Assembly (NCBI GenBank): GCA_030077755.1
Contig: JAQJZZ010000015.1
Coordinates: 1,798,001 to 1,862,000 of the forward strand
Length of the DNA: 64,000 nucleotides
Direction: 5' to 3'
Source: Filosporella fistucella
Lineage: Eukaryota; Ascomycota; Leotiomycetes; Helotiales
Part shown: in pieces, positions 1 through 11,691 of the stretch
Layout: each line of letters starts with the position of its first letter
Position numbering within the stretch: position 1 is the stretch's first letter
Translations under genes and position numbers: made by a program
The notes under the pieces: model-generated
What the model saw: the letters and a program-made list of their open reading frames with translations, nothing else
What the model was told of the DNA's origin: nothing
The model's database searches: none

Positions 1-69
1 ACAGGGTATCTGATTTCTATATTTACATTTCCATCTCGGATTTATATACATTGCACCAGATACATCTAC

Positions 70-1485
70 CTATACAATCGAACCCAGATTGTCCGACTCA
101 AAGATCAGCAGTGCACAATTGTGCCTCACAAACAGTCCCACCAGTCCTATGACGACCTGCATTGCCAAAATCTCCATCGCTAATCGATCCTCTCTCTTGG
201 GCCCAAACCACACCAGCCACAAATTAAGAATCGTTAAATTCGATGTCTCAATTATCTGTCCCGCCTCATTCGTTGTCACCCGGAGCAAGCGCAATCGGTG
301 TAACAGATTCAAGGCCACGGCCACAATGGCCTTTGGTGGCTGTTGCCATTCAGTAACAGATGCCTCCATTAATCCACTTCTGGCATTGAAACGAGGAAGC
401 CTGTGACGAGGACATGGTATTATGCGGAAAAGTTGGGGTGCTGAGTAGACGAAATTGAAGATTTGAGGGATGAATAGTAGAAGGAGGGTCTTGGAGAAGT
501 GTCCTAGAATTCCAACCACTGCGAACACCATACCAGCAAAATAGCAATAGGTATCTCCCACAAATACGCGGGATGGGTACCAATTGTGCCACCAGAGTGC
601 TAATGAAACCCCAATAAATGGCAGTAGCATGTACAGCGAGAACAGATGGGAGTCTGTTGCTGGATGTGGGTATGGGACGAAAAGGTAAAAGGAATCGTTG
701 AGTACCAGGAGGAAGGCAATAACCAACGACTGTGATACTTCAATACCGTTTATCCCAGCAAGAATATTGATGCTATTTGGGCAGAATATGGCAATTGCTG
801 CCATATACACGTAGTACAGAAATCCTAAATCGAAGAGGCTCCCAAGGTATGGTCGTAATGGAATTGGCATAACCACATGGGTTACTCCAAAGTCCACAAA
901 GTAGACAATCAGGAGGGGTATGCTCGCAATTCCTGGAATGAAAAATTTATGCCTCCATCGAATGTCGAACAGGTCGTCTCCAATTCCTAGTAAAACGACT
1001 GAGTGAAGAGATACAACCGCCGAAATGTAAGAGGCCAATTTGCTATGAGGAAATCTGTGCAAGAACCTGCCAGTCTGCACAATATCGATTTCCTTCACAA
1101 CATCTCTATTCCCGCCTCCAGAAGTCGCAGCCACAATATCCTTGTAGAACGGAAACGGAATGAAAACGATAATGGCCAAAAGATAGACCACGGCGCATAC
1201 CGCGCCCATCGTCTCCGGAATCTCCTTCTTCTGGACTTTCGACATGTCCTTCCCCTTCAACCCAGCTTTCATGAACGTTGGACCCAGCCATCGTATCATA
1301 GCATATGCCGCCGCGAAAGCGATTCCGCTGAATGCAAGAGAGGCGATTAGAGGCTCGCCATCGCCGTGAAAGGTATTCGCAATAATTCCAAAGGAGGCGA
1401 AAGAAATCGAAAGTAAAGTCCACGTTTCTGTCGAGGACAGCGTCGAGATGGTTGAGGAAGACATTGGCATGTGCCTTACTGCCAT
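70..1485 (-). CDS. ALG7: UDP-GlcNAc:dolichyl-phosphate GlcNAc-1-phosphotransferase (ALG7/DPAGT1)
   Basis: Single-exon gene of 471 codons. The enzyme moves GlcNAc-1-phosphate from UDP-GlcNAc to dolichyl phosphate in the ER membrane, the first step of N-glycan precursor synthesis and the target of tunicamycin. The protein is polytopic, with about ten hydrophobic segments. It shows the family signatures GIGDDLFDIRWRHK, with its acidic pair in the loop after a membrane helix, then NILAGINGIE and FVGDTYCYFAGM. The open frame extends upstream to about 1611 only through a TTG codon. The first ATG is at 1485 and gives a family-typical length. The gene is divergent from the AA8-AA12 gene, and its 3' UTR would lie at 1-69. 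Identity is confident; the start is the most likely one. Confidence 0.95.
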   Translation of the reverse strand: MAVRHMPMSSSTISTLSSTETWTLLSISFASFGIIANTFHGDGEPLIASLAFSGIAFAAAYAMIRWLGPTFMKAGLKGKDMSKVQKKEIPETMGAVCAVVYLLAIIVFIPFPFYKDIVAATSGGGNRDVVKEIDIVQTGRFLHRFPHSKLASYISAVVSLHSVVLLGIGDDLFDIRWRHKFFIPGIASIPLLIVYFVDFGVTHVVMPIPLRPYLGSLFDLGFLYYVYMAAIAIFCPNSINILAGINGIEVSQSLVIAFLLVLNDSFYLFVPYPHPATDSHLFSLYMLLPFIGVSLALWWHNWYPSRVFVGDTYCYFAGMVFAVVGILGHFSKTLLLLFIPQIFNFVYSAPQLFRIIPCPRHRLPRFNARSGLMEASVTEWQQPPKAIVAVALNLLHRLRLLRVTTNEAGQIIETSNLTILNLWLVWFGPKREDRLAMEILAMQVVIGLVGLFVRHNCALLIFESDNLGSIV

Positions 1486-3133
1486 TGTCAGGTAGGGAAG
1501 TAAAATGTGGATGGCGAGGGGAATTTGTACATTGAAATAGAGAAAATTATGGGATGACGAGGCTTTGCAAGGCTGAGTACAAGATGCCACGATTTCAGAA
1601 TAAGGAACCAAAGCTTAAAAACGGAGCCGAGCGCTAGCTACGGCCGGCGATTGCACCATCCGGCCAATTCGCATTAGCATCTATTTGCCTCTCTGTCGAA
1701 CTCCTCCATCCACCTCTTTCTTACTTCAAGACTCGAGGAGACGAGTTATTCCTTCTTACTTTCAATACAGTGATGAAGCGAGCGTAAAAAATACTTTTCA
1801 TTCCGTCCCGTTTAATCAGATCCATGGACGATGCCTAAATCGATTCTATTGGACACTTTCGAATGGATCTAGAATGGGGGTCGGATGGCTTCGGTCTGAC
1901 TTAATATCGAGTCTGAAAGTCAAACAGGCCGTCTGCCGTCACTTTATCCTACACGAAACTCATCTCTATGTCACAGGACTTTGAAATAGGCCCATTGTGA
2001 AAGCTTATGCGTGGTAATGGCTTGATTTGGATTCGAGGGTCGGAGTTCGCCAGTGCGAAACTAGAATAAAAGTGTTGTACTGGTACAACGATATTGCAAT
2101 CTTCCAGTTTAAAGGATGAAGTTGATTTTTGCTTTGGAAATACTGTGGCATTCTCAAGTGAGAGAAATCTCGTTTTTCTATCATATAATATCTCCCCCTA
2201 CATGTCAGAGTGATGAGGGATTATTATTTGATGAATCGGGTGTTTTCGTCAGTTCTAATCTTCTGGCCTACCTGCGTTGACTCTAGATAATCATTTATGA
2301 CAGGCTGTACGGAAAGATCTTCAGAATTCTTCGATGTACATCTACCTCATGCCCGGGTCATACTGCCGTAGGCTGCTATATCTACAAGCAGAACCGGAAC
2401 GGCTCCCGGAAGAATCGAATTATCCAAACAATGATCATCAGCTTGGGCTTTCCGTATTTCTACCAGCCAGTTCGGAACATCCGAGGCACTTTTGAACATA
2501 CGAGTCGGGCTCAATGTAAATTATGCAAGGTCCATCATAGCCTCACTGACCCGAGAATGGTGCCCCTGAACGACTTTAACCCAAGAGATCGTTCCACATC
2601 GTCGTACAATTGCTTCATTTCATCTTAACACCTCATGTTCCCCATACCCCATATTTGGTTTCGGTCCTTCTCCACATTATTTCCCCGCAAAGAAGTTTAG
2701 ATGTTCTATCTTGTTTCCATTGTTGAGCCTCCCTTTCCAGCTGCGTGTAGAGCGAGTGCAATGCGTTCTTGGATTCTCAACATGCTTGAAATTGTTCCCG
2801 CATCTCGGTCCACATTTAGTATCGTGCATATTCCTAGTAACGAGCCCCTCCATCAAAAATGAGATTGGGTTCCTAATTCACTTTCTTTCGGATCGACCCG
2901 ACCAATGTTGGGTCACAAGATCCTAGGATAAGAGACTCGCTACATATCTTCCAAACCCCCATGCTTGTTTCCATAAATGCCGCCAAATTTTGGCATCCTT
3001 TTTATATTAACATGATGATATTTTCTTCTCCTACCATCTTACACCGTGTTCCTACCATGAGATATAAAGTCATTATGGGTACCTCCACTGTTTCATATTA
3101 TTGGAAATTCTTTTTCATTCGTTCCTAACTGCA
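1486..3133. other. intergenic, divergent promoter region
   Basis: This 1.65-kb stretch lies between the starts of ALG7 (-) and the AA8-AA12 gene (+). Only short open frames occur, with no family resemblance and no plausible splice joins. A TATAAA at 3063-3068 lies 71 bp ahead of the AA8-AA12 start codon and is a candidate TATA box. I see nothing else I can support. Confidence 0.6.
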
Positions 3134-5248
3134 ATGATGATCACTTCACATCTTTTTGGCATTGCCTTACTGGCTGGCAATGGTAAGTTATTCAACCCAC
3201 AAAGATTAGATTCGACTAAGCAGGCATAGCCTACTCCCAAGCTGTGTCGGTACCATACTGTGATGCATTGACAAAGATATGCTACACATCCTACACAAAC
3301 TCTCTGGGAATATCCTTTCGAGTTGCACTTCCAAGTGTAACGAAGGCACCTACCGATGCTATCCTACAGATTGTAGCTCCAATCTCAATTGGATGGGCCG
3401 GTTTTGCATGGGGAGGAAAGATGCAATGGAATCCCTTGACTGTTGCATGGTCGAACAAAGCTGGAGTTCGTGGGGCAGTAGCTTCATCTCGCTTCGCCTT
3501 GTACAGAATCCATTCTAACATGCCTTCATGTTTTACTGATAATTTGTAGTGGATATCGTCTACCAAGTCCGTACGATGAGGCTGAATACACATATTTGAA
3601 GGGTACCGGAACAAATGCCACGCACTGGACCGTCACTGTTCGATGTCGAGGCTGCAGTACATGGCAAGCTAATGACGGGACAAATGCTACCATCAATCCT
3701 GCTGGAGTTGCGACTTTCGCATGGGCAGAATCACCAGATACACCAATGGCTCCAGCAGATAACACCTCTTCTTTTGGAGTCCATGACAATATTGGGAGTT
3801 GGCAACATGACCTGGCTGGGGCAAGAAGCAACCAGTTTAACTCGTGGGTCGCAGCAAACATTCTGGCAGATGTGCCAATTCCAACCTCAACCAAGGCTGT
3901 CTCGACTTCCACGTTTGTTACCTCGACCAGAGCACCCACAACGACCAGTGCGGTGCCAGCTTCAAGTACCACGGCCGCAAATGCGTTCCCGACTTCTTGT
4001 GCCGGGGTTCCAGCTGCTCAATACCCCTCAGTGCTAGCAAAGGGCTGGCGCGCTGTAAAGGTCAAAGGTGCCATGACTGCAGCTCGTGGAGTGGTTTTCG
4101 ATTCGGCTGGAAACCTCCTTGTCGTTGAGAGCGGCAAAGGTATCACTGTACATACCGTTGGTGCTGATGGCTGTATTACAGCCAGTAAAACTCTCATCAA
4201 GAAACCAAATCTCAGTCATGGAATCGTTCTGAGCAAAGACGGAACGATACTCTACGCAAGTTCAATGACGGCTGTCTTCAAATGGACTTATGATGCCAAA
4301 GCTCAATCGGTGGGAACTTCGACAACAGTTATTACAAGCATGTATAATATGGGTCATCCAACTCGGAGTCTTGCATTGTCTCCAAGCAATCCAAACTTGC
4401 TATTGGTATCCCATGGGTCGGGAGATAACTTTGATTACCCTTCAGGTGATCCAAAAATTGCTCGTTCAGTCATCAAGGTGTTCGACATGAGTGCTGCCCC
4501 TACCGGGGGCTATAATTATATTACCGCAGGTTATCAAGTCGCATATGGCATCCGGAATGCAGTTGGTCTTGCCTTTGACTCCAAGAACATGTAAGCTGTT
4601 TTTTGCACATTGGAATCATCAACTGACATATTCAGGCTCTGGGCGGTAGAAAACGGTTCTGATGAGATCACACGAACAATCGACTCCCTGGCATCCGACA
4701 TTCATACCGATAATCCAGCCGACGAACTCAATCTCATCGGCGAAATTACCGCTCCAAACGACAAATGGTATGGCTACCCAACCTGCTACACTATTTGGAA
4801 TGGCACCTCCATTACCGACCGTGTCTTCACAACTGGAGATCAATTCGTTCTCGCCCCTAATGCAACATTCACCGATGCCAATTGTGTGAAATCGACTCCA
4901 GCCCGTCTATCCTTCCAAGCCCACTCCGCCCCTTTGGACGCGAAATTCGATGCCAAATACGAGAACATGTATGTTACCTTCCATGGATCCTGGGATAGAG
5001 AACCAGCTACTGGATATAAATTGGTGCAAATACCTTTTACAAAGGGAAGTGATGGATTACATGCACCTGTTGCACCGCAGAATAGTAGCTCGGGTTATAT
5101 CGATATTTGGTCGAATGCGGATACGGGTAAGTGTGGTGCGCAGCAATGTTTTAGACCGGTTAGTATTGCATTTGATGGAGTGGGAAGAATGTATGTTACG
5201 AGTGATGCGAGTATTGAGAGTGAGATGTGGTTGGTTGGGAAGGTGTAG
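3134..5248 (+). CDS. secreted AA8-AA12 protein: cytochrome b domain fused to PQQ-dependent pyranose dehydrogenase
   Basis: Four exons (3134-3182, 3224-3500, 3550-4590, 4636-5248) give 659 aa. All junctions are GT-AG and in phase. Exon 1 plus the start of exon 2 encode a signal peptide of about 23 residues. Residues ~24-215 match the cellobiose-dehydrogenase-type cytochrome domain (AA8). Its expected haem ligands are present: Met83 in GGKMQWNPLTVAW and His134 in THWTVTVRC. A Ser/Thr-rich linker (~218-254) leads to an AA12 beta-propeller domain (~256-659; ARGVVFDSAGNLLVVE, YGIRNAVGLAFD, FHGSWDREPATGYKL). Characterised AA12 enzymes use PQQ and calcium to oxidise pyranose sugars, and the cytochrome can pass electrons to lytic polysaccharide monooxygenases. 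No CBM1 is present, unlike the founding Coprinopsis enzyme. Function is inferred from family. Confidence 0.92.
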
Positions 5249-6546
5249 ATATGGGGCGTTGGACTCAGAAGGAGGTGGAAGTGATAAGTGTCTGTATATA
5301 TCTGGCACACAAAAATAAAGTTACGTGTCTATCATCATCATCAAAACACTTGAGCAATCTTGAGCAATCTGACTTAGCCGTAATAGGATGAAAGTAGCAT
5401 TGCCTAAGCTTAAGAAAGAAGAAATTAATACCAACCCATTGCAATGGTAAGGCTACAGCGGCTGTTGAAGCAGTTGGTCGGGAACATAGCTTGGCTCGTA
5501 TTTGCTTTTTGCATAGGAGCGGGAAGTCTGTGTGTCTCGTGAGAAGCAGAATTTCTCATCAAACACTCGGCGACGGCAGATGTCAAGCTGTGCGTTTCTA
5601 AATCGTATACCGCGCTCTCTGCAGCTATAATCTGCTTCTAGTGATTCTCGACCCTCGGAATGAGTGAAGTAGATGATATTAAGTGATGTAATTTGGCAAC
5701 ACTCATATCACTTGTAGAAGGGAGACCGACTCTTATTCTGAACGTATTTGTTTAGATGCTGTACGTACTTTCAATAAACGAAGGCACCGACACCATGGTC
5801 CCTGATCCCAGCCATAGGTGTAGTGTGGTATTGTCTGGTCTGATGCATACTTTTCTCGTCTACTCCGGATTCTCTGCATGATCTAATCTAATCACCGGAT
5901 CTAATCTTATCTGAAGCCGCCTCATCTCCAGTCCAGTGCAATACTGTAGTACTGTACTGTAGCACTCCAGCATGGTTCCGGGCCAGGATATGCATTCCAT
6001 GCGATATCGGGGTGGCGAGAGAAATGCTAAGGCCTGGAAGATGGGAATGAATCGATGAGATCAATGGCGTCGGAAGGGAACTCTGATTGTATCGTTCGGA
6101 TATTGATCTATGATGCTATCTCTTTCTCACTCGCTATCTAAGCATCATTTTACAGTTATACCTCTCTCGTCACATCTCAATTGCTTTTGATCTCCAAGAT
6201 CCAACAGCTCATCAGCATTCAAAATATATCCCACGCGGTAGTCACACATCCTCAATTCTTGCATACAAGCTACGGCGTCGCTTCGGAGGCTCCCTCCATT
6301 TCTCTCAGGTATTAAACTTGGCAATGTCAAGGGATTAGCTAACAGACTCTCTCCAAGCCGTTGAACAATAAACAATGAAATGAGAGCGGGACTGAGCAGT
6401 TAAGCCATTCTCGCCCATCTCGTCCCATGCTCTTTCTCCCTCTCCCTCTCACCTTCCCAGACCAGTAGACACCCAAGCCAAGACGGTGTCAGGGAAGTTT
6501 CTGTCCTTGGCCGTCAATAGCGAGTGCTTACATTGGCTGCACGACA

Positions 6547-6555
6547 ATCTGATAA
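6547..6555 (+). promoter_or_regulatory. GATA-factor site ATCTGATAA, copy 1
   Basis: Exact match to ATCWGATAA, the consensus reported for SreA-type iron-responsive GATA repressors. It lies about 740 bp upstream of the siderophore transporter ATG. Binding is inferred, not seen. Confidence 0.6.
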
Positions 6556-6600
6556 AAATTCAGTTTGTCGCTTGTCCCCACTATTTCAGCTGCTAGTGCC

Positions 6601-6609
6601 ATCTGATAA
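6601..6609 (+). promoter_or_regulatory. GATA-factor site ATCTGATAA, copy 2
   Basis: Second exact ATCTGATAA in the same orientation, preceded by AGTGCC. The same AGTGCC-ATCTGAT block recurs at 6719-6731. Confidence 0.6.
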
Positions 6610-6724
6610 CCATTTTCCCATATTAGCCTCGAGCTTCCTTGTAAGAGATGGTCGAATCGCCGATGGGCGTCGCCGGGGATTCCCGTTCTTTTGTGCCGTT
6701 TGTTGTTTTAGTCTCTTTAGTGCC

Positions 6725-6733
6725 ATCTGATTA
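6725..6733 (+). promoter_or_regulatory. degenerate GATA-factor site ATCTGATTA
   Basis: One mismatch from ATCTGATAA, within a repeated TAGTGCCATCTGAT context shared with the copy at 6601. It may be a decayed duplicate. Confidence 0.4.
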
Positions 6734-6808
6734 CATTTTGGAAGGCGTGGTGGCGCTTTCTTCTTGTGTGATTCTGCTAGGGGCGCCTGCCCGGTTGGGG
6801 TTGGTTCC

Positions 6809-6817
6809 ATCTGATAA
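6809..6817 (+). promoter_or_regulatory. GATA-factor site ATCTGATAA, copy 3
   Basis: Third exact ATCTGATAA, about 480 bp upstream of the transporter ATG and in the same orientation as the others. Confidence 0.6.
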
Positions 6818-7200
6818 GTGTGTGCTGTGGTGAGGAGGGATGTGGACTGGGACTGTCTTGACTGGGCTCAAGTGGATAGATTTCTAGTCAGCTCAGCTTT
6901 CCCCCCCGGGATCTCCTCTCTTAGACTCTTTCCCTCGTCAAATCTCTTCTCCTCTTCCTCTCACCTCATCCTGAACTTCCCGAGGCTGCATGTTAGTTAC
7001 CCTTACAGTACCATTACCCTGCCATTGCCCACTATTCGTGGGTCATGTCTAGCCTTAGGGTGACAGACCAAAGAGAGAGCAGCTTGAGGAGGGCATGGCT
7101 TGGCTTGGCTCAGAAGATCTCTTTCTCGCCATGGCCGGACTCAATTCAGGACATGGGATCGTCTCCGCCAAAAATCCTGGGCATCCTGAAATCTGGAAAG

Positions 7201-7207
7201 TATAAAT
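7201..7207 (+). promoter_or_regulatory. candidate TATA box of the siderophore transporter
   Basis: TATAAAT, 96 bp ahead of the ATG at 7297. Spacing is plausible for a fungal TATA-containing, regulated promoter. Confidence 0.45.
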
Positions 7208-7296
7208 CTACCCAGCTCTTCCTCGCCATGTCCTGTCCGATCAGACATCAAGATCTGTACTCAATACTGTAGACGGGTTGTTCTTTCTCAGCAATC

Positions 7297-9166
7297 ATGT
7301 TCTACTCCAAGGACCATGCAACTGTTCCCGTGGCAGAAGGACTACGGGCAGACATGACAAACGATAAGGAAGTTGGTATTGGATCCCAAGAGCATACATC
7401 TGACGACAGTGGGAGTGAGAAGATCTCCGAGGATGCACAGGCAGGTGTCCAAGCTATTGAGGCTACCACCACTGTTTGGACGAAGAGGGACCTAGTGATT
7501 GCATATCTACTGTAAGCTGATGAATAAGATTGGAGATTGGATTAAAAAATTTACTGACAATGTCCTAGAATATGGCTCATCTACTTCATTAGTGCTATGC
7601 AGCAGACTACGACCGGTTCCCTCACACCATATGTTACCAGTAGCTTCAGTCTTCACTCCTTGACTGCTGCCACGAGTATCATGTCCAGTCTTATTGGAGG
7701 TATTTTCAAGTTACCACTTGCAAAGATTCTCGATATCTGGGGTCGACCTCAGGGATTTGCTATTATGGTTGTTACTCTTGAAATCGGTCTTATTATGATG
7801 GCAGTCTGTGAGAATGTACAGACATATGCTGCCGCTCAGGTAAGTTGCGGAACGAACATTCTGATTGTATCTTCCTAATGCTAGACAGGTATTCTACTGG
7901 GTCGGATACAATGGAATGACTTTCAGTTTATCTGTCTTCATTGCCGATACATCAGCTCTCAAAAACAGAGCTTTCGCCTTCGCCTTCATCTCCTCTCCGT
8001 ACATTGCAACTGTATGGATTGGTGGACCTATGGCCGAGGAGATCGTGAACGGTATTGGCTTCAAGTGGGGATTCGGCATGTTCGCGATTGTCACCGTAGC
8101 TGTTACCGTCCCATTGTTCTTCCTTTTCTGGATCAATTACCGTAAGGCTAAGAAAGCAGGATTGCTTCCAGAGAGAACCACCAACCGAACTCTCCTTCAA
8201 TCACTCAAATACTATGCCATCGAATTCGATTTGTTTGGTATCTTGCTTCTCACAGCCGGGTTCGCATTGTTTTTACTGCCATTCAACCTTTACGCCTACC
8301 AGAGCGCTGGATGGAAAGCACCCATGATCATTTGCATGATTGTCTTTGGCGGTCTGCTCCTCATCGGATTCGTGGTCTATGAGAGATACTTTGCTCCCAA
8401 GACCTACATCCCATTCGAGCTGCTCCTCGACCGTACGGTTCTTGGCGCCTGTATCCTGTCTGCGGTCCTGTTCATCGAATTCTATATCTGGGACAGCTAC
8501 TTCTTCTCTTTCATCCAGGTGGTCAACAATCTAAACATCACACAAGCTACCTACGTCGCCAACATCTACAGCATCGGGTCATGTTTCTTCTCTCTCCTTG
8601 TGGGAATCTTCATCAGAGTTACAGGCAGATTCAAGGGTCTCGCCCTGTACTTTGGTGTTCCTCTCTGTATCCTAGGAGTGGGCCTTATGATCGCCTTCCG
8701 CAATCCAGATGCTAAGATCGGTTACATTGTTATGTGTCAGATCTTCATCGCCTTCTCGGGTGGTACCCTCGTTATCTGTGAACAAATGGCAGCGATGGCA
8801 GCTACATCTCATCAATATATCGCCGTCGTTCTCGCCATTGAAGGCATGTTCGCCAGTGTTGGCGGAGCTATCGGATCCACCGTAGCTGGAGCAATTTGGG
8901 TTGGCGTCTTCCCTGAGAGACTGGCCCGATATCTACCTGAAGAGTCAGCAGCGAACATGACGACGATATATGGTGACTTGACAGTGCAAACATCGTATCC
9001 AGTGGGATCTCCCACCAGGAACGCTATCAACCATGCATACGGAGATGCGCAGAGATATATGATTATTTCTGCTACTGCTATTCTTGTACTGGCTATCCCT
9101 GCTGTTGCTGTCTGGCGAGATATCAGGGTCAAGGATTTCAAGCAGGTGAAGGGTAATGTTTTTTAA
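7297..9166 (+). CDS. MFS siderophore-iron transporter (SIT/ARN family)
   Basis: Three exons (7297-7511, 7569-7839, 7889-9166) with GT-AG introns of 57 and 49 nt encode 587 aa. The hydrophilic N-terminus (~70 residues) is followed by about 14 predicted membrane segments. SIT-type signatures occur in order: IWLIYFISAMQQTT in the first helix, FKLPLAKILDIWGRPQG in the first inner loop, YWVGYNGMTF, and FRNPDAKIGYIVMCQIF late in the protein. The family imports ferric siderophores by proton symport, at the plasma membrane or in endosomes; the substrate cannot be told from sequence. Three exact ATCTGATAA sites upstream suggest repression by an SreA/Fep1-like GATA factor under iron sufficiency. No siderophore synthetase lies nearby, so it may serve xenosiderophore uptake (inference). 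Confidence 0.93.
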
Positions 9167-9935
9167 TGGATTAGTAATTATGGTATTTCTTTTTAAGAGG
9201 AGGGGATTGCCAAAAATAAGGTGGAGGATGAAGAAGAGGAGAGAGGTAGATCATATTTCGAGAATTGATCTGGATATACTGAATGTATAACTCGCTGCCG
9301 TCAAAGAGAGAAATAATAATCAAATAAAAGTAATGTTCGGTATGTTTAAGTATTGTAGCGAGATTCTGCCCATATCCTCCACTTAGAACGACAAAAGATG
9401 TATGGGAAAGGTTGTTGTAAGTAAAATCGGCAGAGGGCCAGAGCCTCAGTGGTTATGCACGAGTTAATCTCGTGTTGAGTTCACGTTCTGAAAAGGATGT
9501 GAATGTTCATGCATGTATCTTGTGCTAGTAAGTCTTTACCCGAAATTCTGAGATTATAGGGATCAGATAGAGCCCGTTGGACAAAAACTGCGATGCTTTT
9601 CCAGGAAAAGAGATTGGCAATATTCGGTCTAAGCCGTTGATGTATCAGCCCAGCGTACCTAGTCTAGACCCGTCATAAATTCAAGTTCTAGTTCATAGAA
9701 AGCGAGTTATACAGGGTAACAGTTTGATTTAAAGCTGACCCTATAGAAAACACAAAGATCCAGAGCCACAAAGCTATTCACACTGCATGGCTCCCGATCC
9801 AACGCTCGTAGCCCAAACAAGGATATCATAAACACACTACCTACTACTCCCGAATTTTCCTCCTGTAAACCTTCCTACCCACCCATTACTACTCCCTCCT
9901 CCCTTCCAGCAAGAACGCCTCCTATTCCCATACAT
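9167..9935. other. convergent intergenic region
   Basis: These 769 bp separate the 3' ends of the siderophore transporter (+) and the unknown Ser/Pro-rich gene (-). They presumably hold both 3' UTRs. I see no further gene or repeat. Confidence 0.6.
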
Positions 9936-11691
9936 CTAAAAAGCAACACCAACACTATTCCTCCCATGCACATGTCCATGTCCCATTGGCATCTCCATCC
10001 CCATCCCCCACCTCTCACCCACACCCTCTTTCTCCCCGAATGTCCTAACACGTTCTAATTCCCCACTCTTCCCTCTCTCCTCATCCATACTCATCTCTCT
10101 AACCACAACACCGTCTTTCCTCTGGCTATTGCCCCCAGGACTACTATGCGGTGTCCACGTCGTAGGTACACTTGGTTCATCGAGGAGGCTCTCAAGTGTA
10201 CTCACTGTGCTTACTGTACTCACGCTCGTTCGTCTTGCTCTCGAGTAAGCGTTCAGGTTTGAATCCGCGGGTCGGAGATCAACACACTGGTAGAAGCCAT
10301 CTCGTCCCGTGAGCGGTTTAGGTGTATTAGTTACACTGTCTAGTGATATGTTCCTGGCGTGCTCGGAAGGGAAAAGCCAATTTGAGACGCGGGAGAAGGA
10401 TTTCTTTTTCCTGAGAGGTGGGTGAGGGGATTGTGCTCTGAGGACTAGAGGAAGAGGAGGTGGCGGTGGGAGATCGCGTTCTATCTTTTCTTTGGTGGTC
10501 GGTCGGGAGAAAGAGGATGTAGATGTTATGGATGGAGAGGGGGTGGTGAATGCGGCGGAGGCTTCGGTAAAGGATGTTAGACGTGTTGGAATGTGGACTG
10601 TTTTTGAATTTGGAGCTGTTCTTGGGCGTTGGTCGGCAAGAGGGAGGGCAACACGGGTGGCGAAGGAAGGAGCAGTTGGTGGAAGAGGGACGGGTGTGAA
10701 GGACCGCATGGTCGGTGGTGGCGGCATTGGTTCTGAGAGGTCATTAGATTCCTAAGGGAATTAAGATGGAGTGAAATATACCTTGACTATCAGAGTAGAT
10801 GCTTTCAGGTCGGCTTGCACGACTAGTAGGTCGACTATTCATATAAATACTCTTCCTCTCTTCAATCACCTCCTCGATATCTCTCAACCGTTGCTCCAAC
10901 TCATACTTCTCGTGAAGTGCTGACTTTACCCGTTCATAAGCTGGAGGTTCCGTCATCGACCTCAGTCGAGCTGGAGGTGGAGCTTTCGGCAGTTCATTTT
11001 CTAATGCAGCTAAGAGTTCTTGTGCACTTAAAGATTCCGGACGAGGTTTGAAATGAGCTGTCCATTCCGAAGTCCCTGATGTCTCAGAACTGGATCGAAC
11101 TGGCTTTCGAGGTATCCGAAACGACATTGCACTCTCACTTCTCGAATGGACGACGGCTGCTGGAGGAAATGGTAGTTCCTTGTCGTATGTAATATCGTCA
11201 ATATTGCCAAAGTGTGGCAGGATCGGAGACAACTGGTTCTCAGGCATATAAATGCTCAACTCCAAAGGTCTGAACCCATTTGTCCTCCTTGCGTTATATT
11301 TCTCCACATGTCTAAAGTCTTGAGGCGCACTGATTTGACCTACTCGCACCCGGCGAGGTCCATTATATGCATTCAACTTTCTTCTCACAGAGAAGCTTCC
11401 ACGACTAGATGCGCGGGATGCGAAACTTTTGGTTCTTGTTACCCATTCTCTCCCTCGTGTTGATGGCCTTTCCTGAGGCTCAGGGATTGGTGGAGGGATT
11501 AATCTTGGTTGATAATGCTCAATTCTCATGGGCTTCTCAACACCTGAAGTTGTTAGACATACAGCTTCTTGCAGGAGCTGATGATACTTACCACGACTGG
11601 GCGCTTGCTCGTTCAGCGATGGGCAACAGTTGACAGAAGACGAGAGCCATGTCCTGTAGGCATCATCGAGATACCCGCTCAAGTGCTTCAT
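9936..11691 (-). CDS. Ser/Pro-rich fungal protein of unknown function
   Basis: Three exons on the minus strand (11691-11592, 11543-10782, 10732-9936) encode 552 aa. The first intron (11591-11544) is 48 nt, a multiple of three and without a stop, so the unspliced frame also stays open; its GTAAGT donor, TCTAAC branch site and TTCAG acceptor identify it as an intron. The second intron (10781-10733) ends at CTCAG after a CTAAT branch site. The start is the first ATG; an upstream extension relies on GTG. The protein is disordered and rich in Ser, Pro and Arg, with a short coiled coil (YELEQRLRDIEEVIEERKS), a polyproline run (DLPPPPPLPL), a basic KKKSFSRVSNWLFPSEHAR segment and a Gly/His/Met-rich C-terminus. 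No enzyme domain is visible. It may be a scaffold or signalling substrate, but function is unknown. Confidence 0.75.

Larger units (their letters stand above)
5249..7296. other. intergenic, long promoter of the siderophore transporter
   Basis: About 2 kb with no supported gene. It holds a 3' UTR after 5248, a direct duplication of a 12-base unit near 5350-5371, and the cluster of ATCTGATAA sites listed separately (6547-6817). A further partial match in inverse orientation (TTCAGATAA, reading the minus strand) lies near 5907-5915. Short open frames here lack family resemblance. Confidence 0.6.

Noticed and set aside
1486..1611. 42-residue N-terminal extension of ALG7
   Set aside because: It begins with TTG rather than ATG; the first ATG at 1485 gives the usual protein length.
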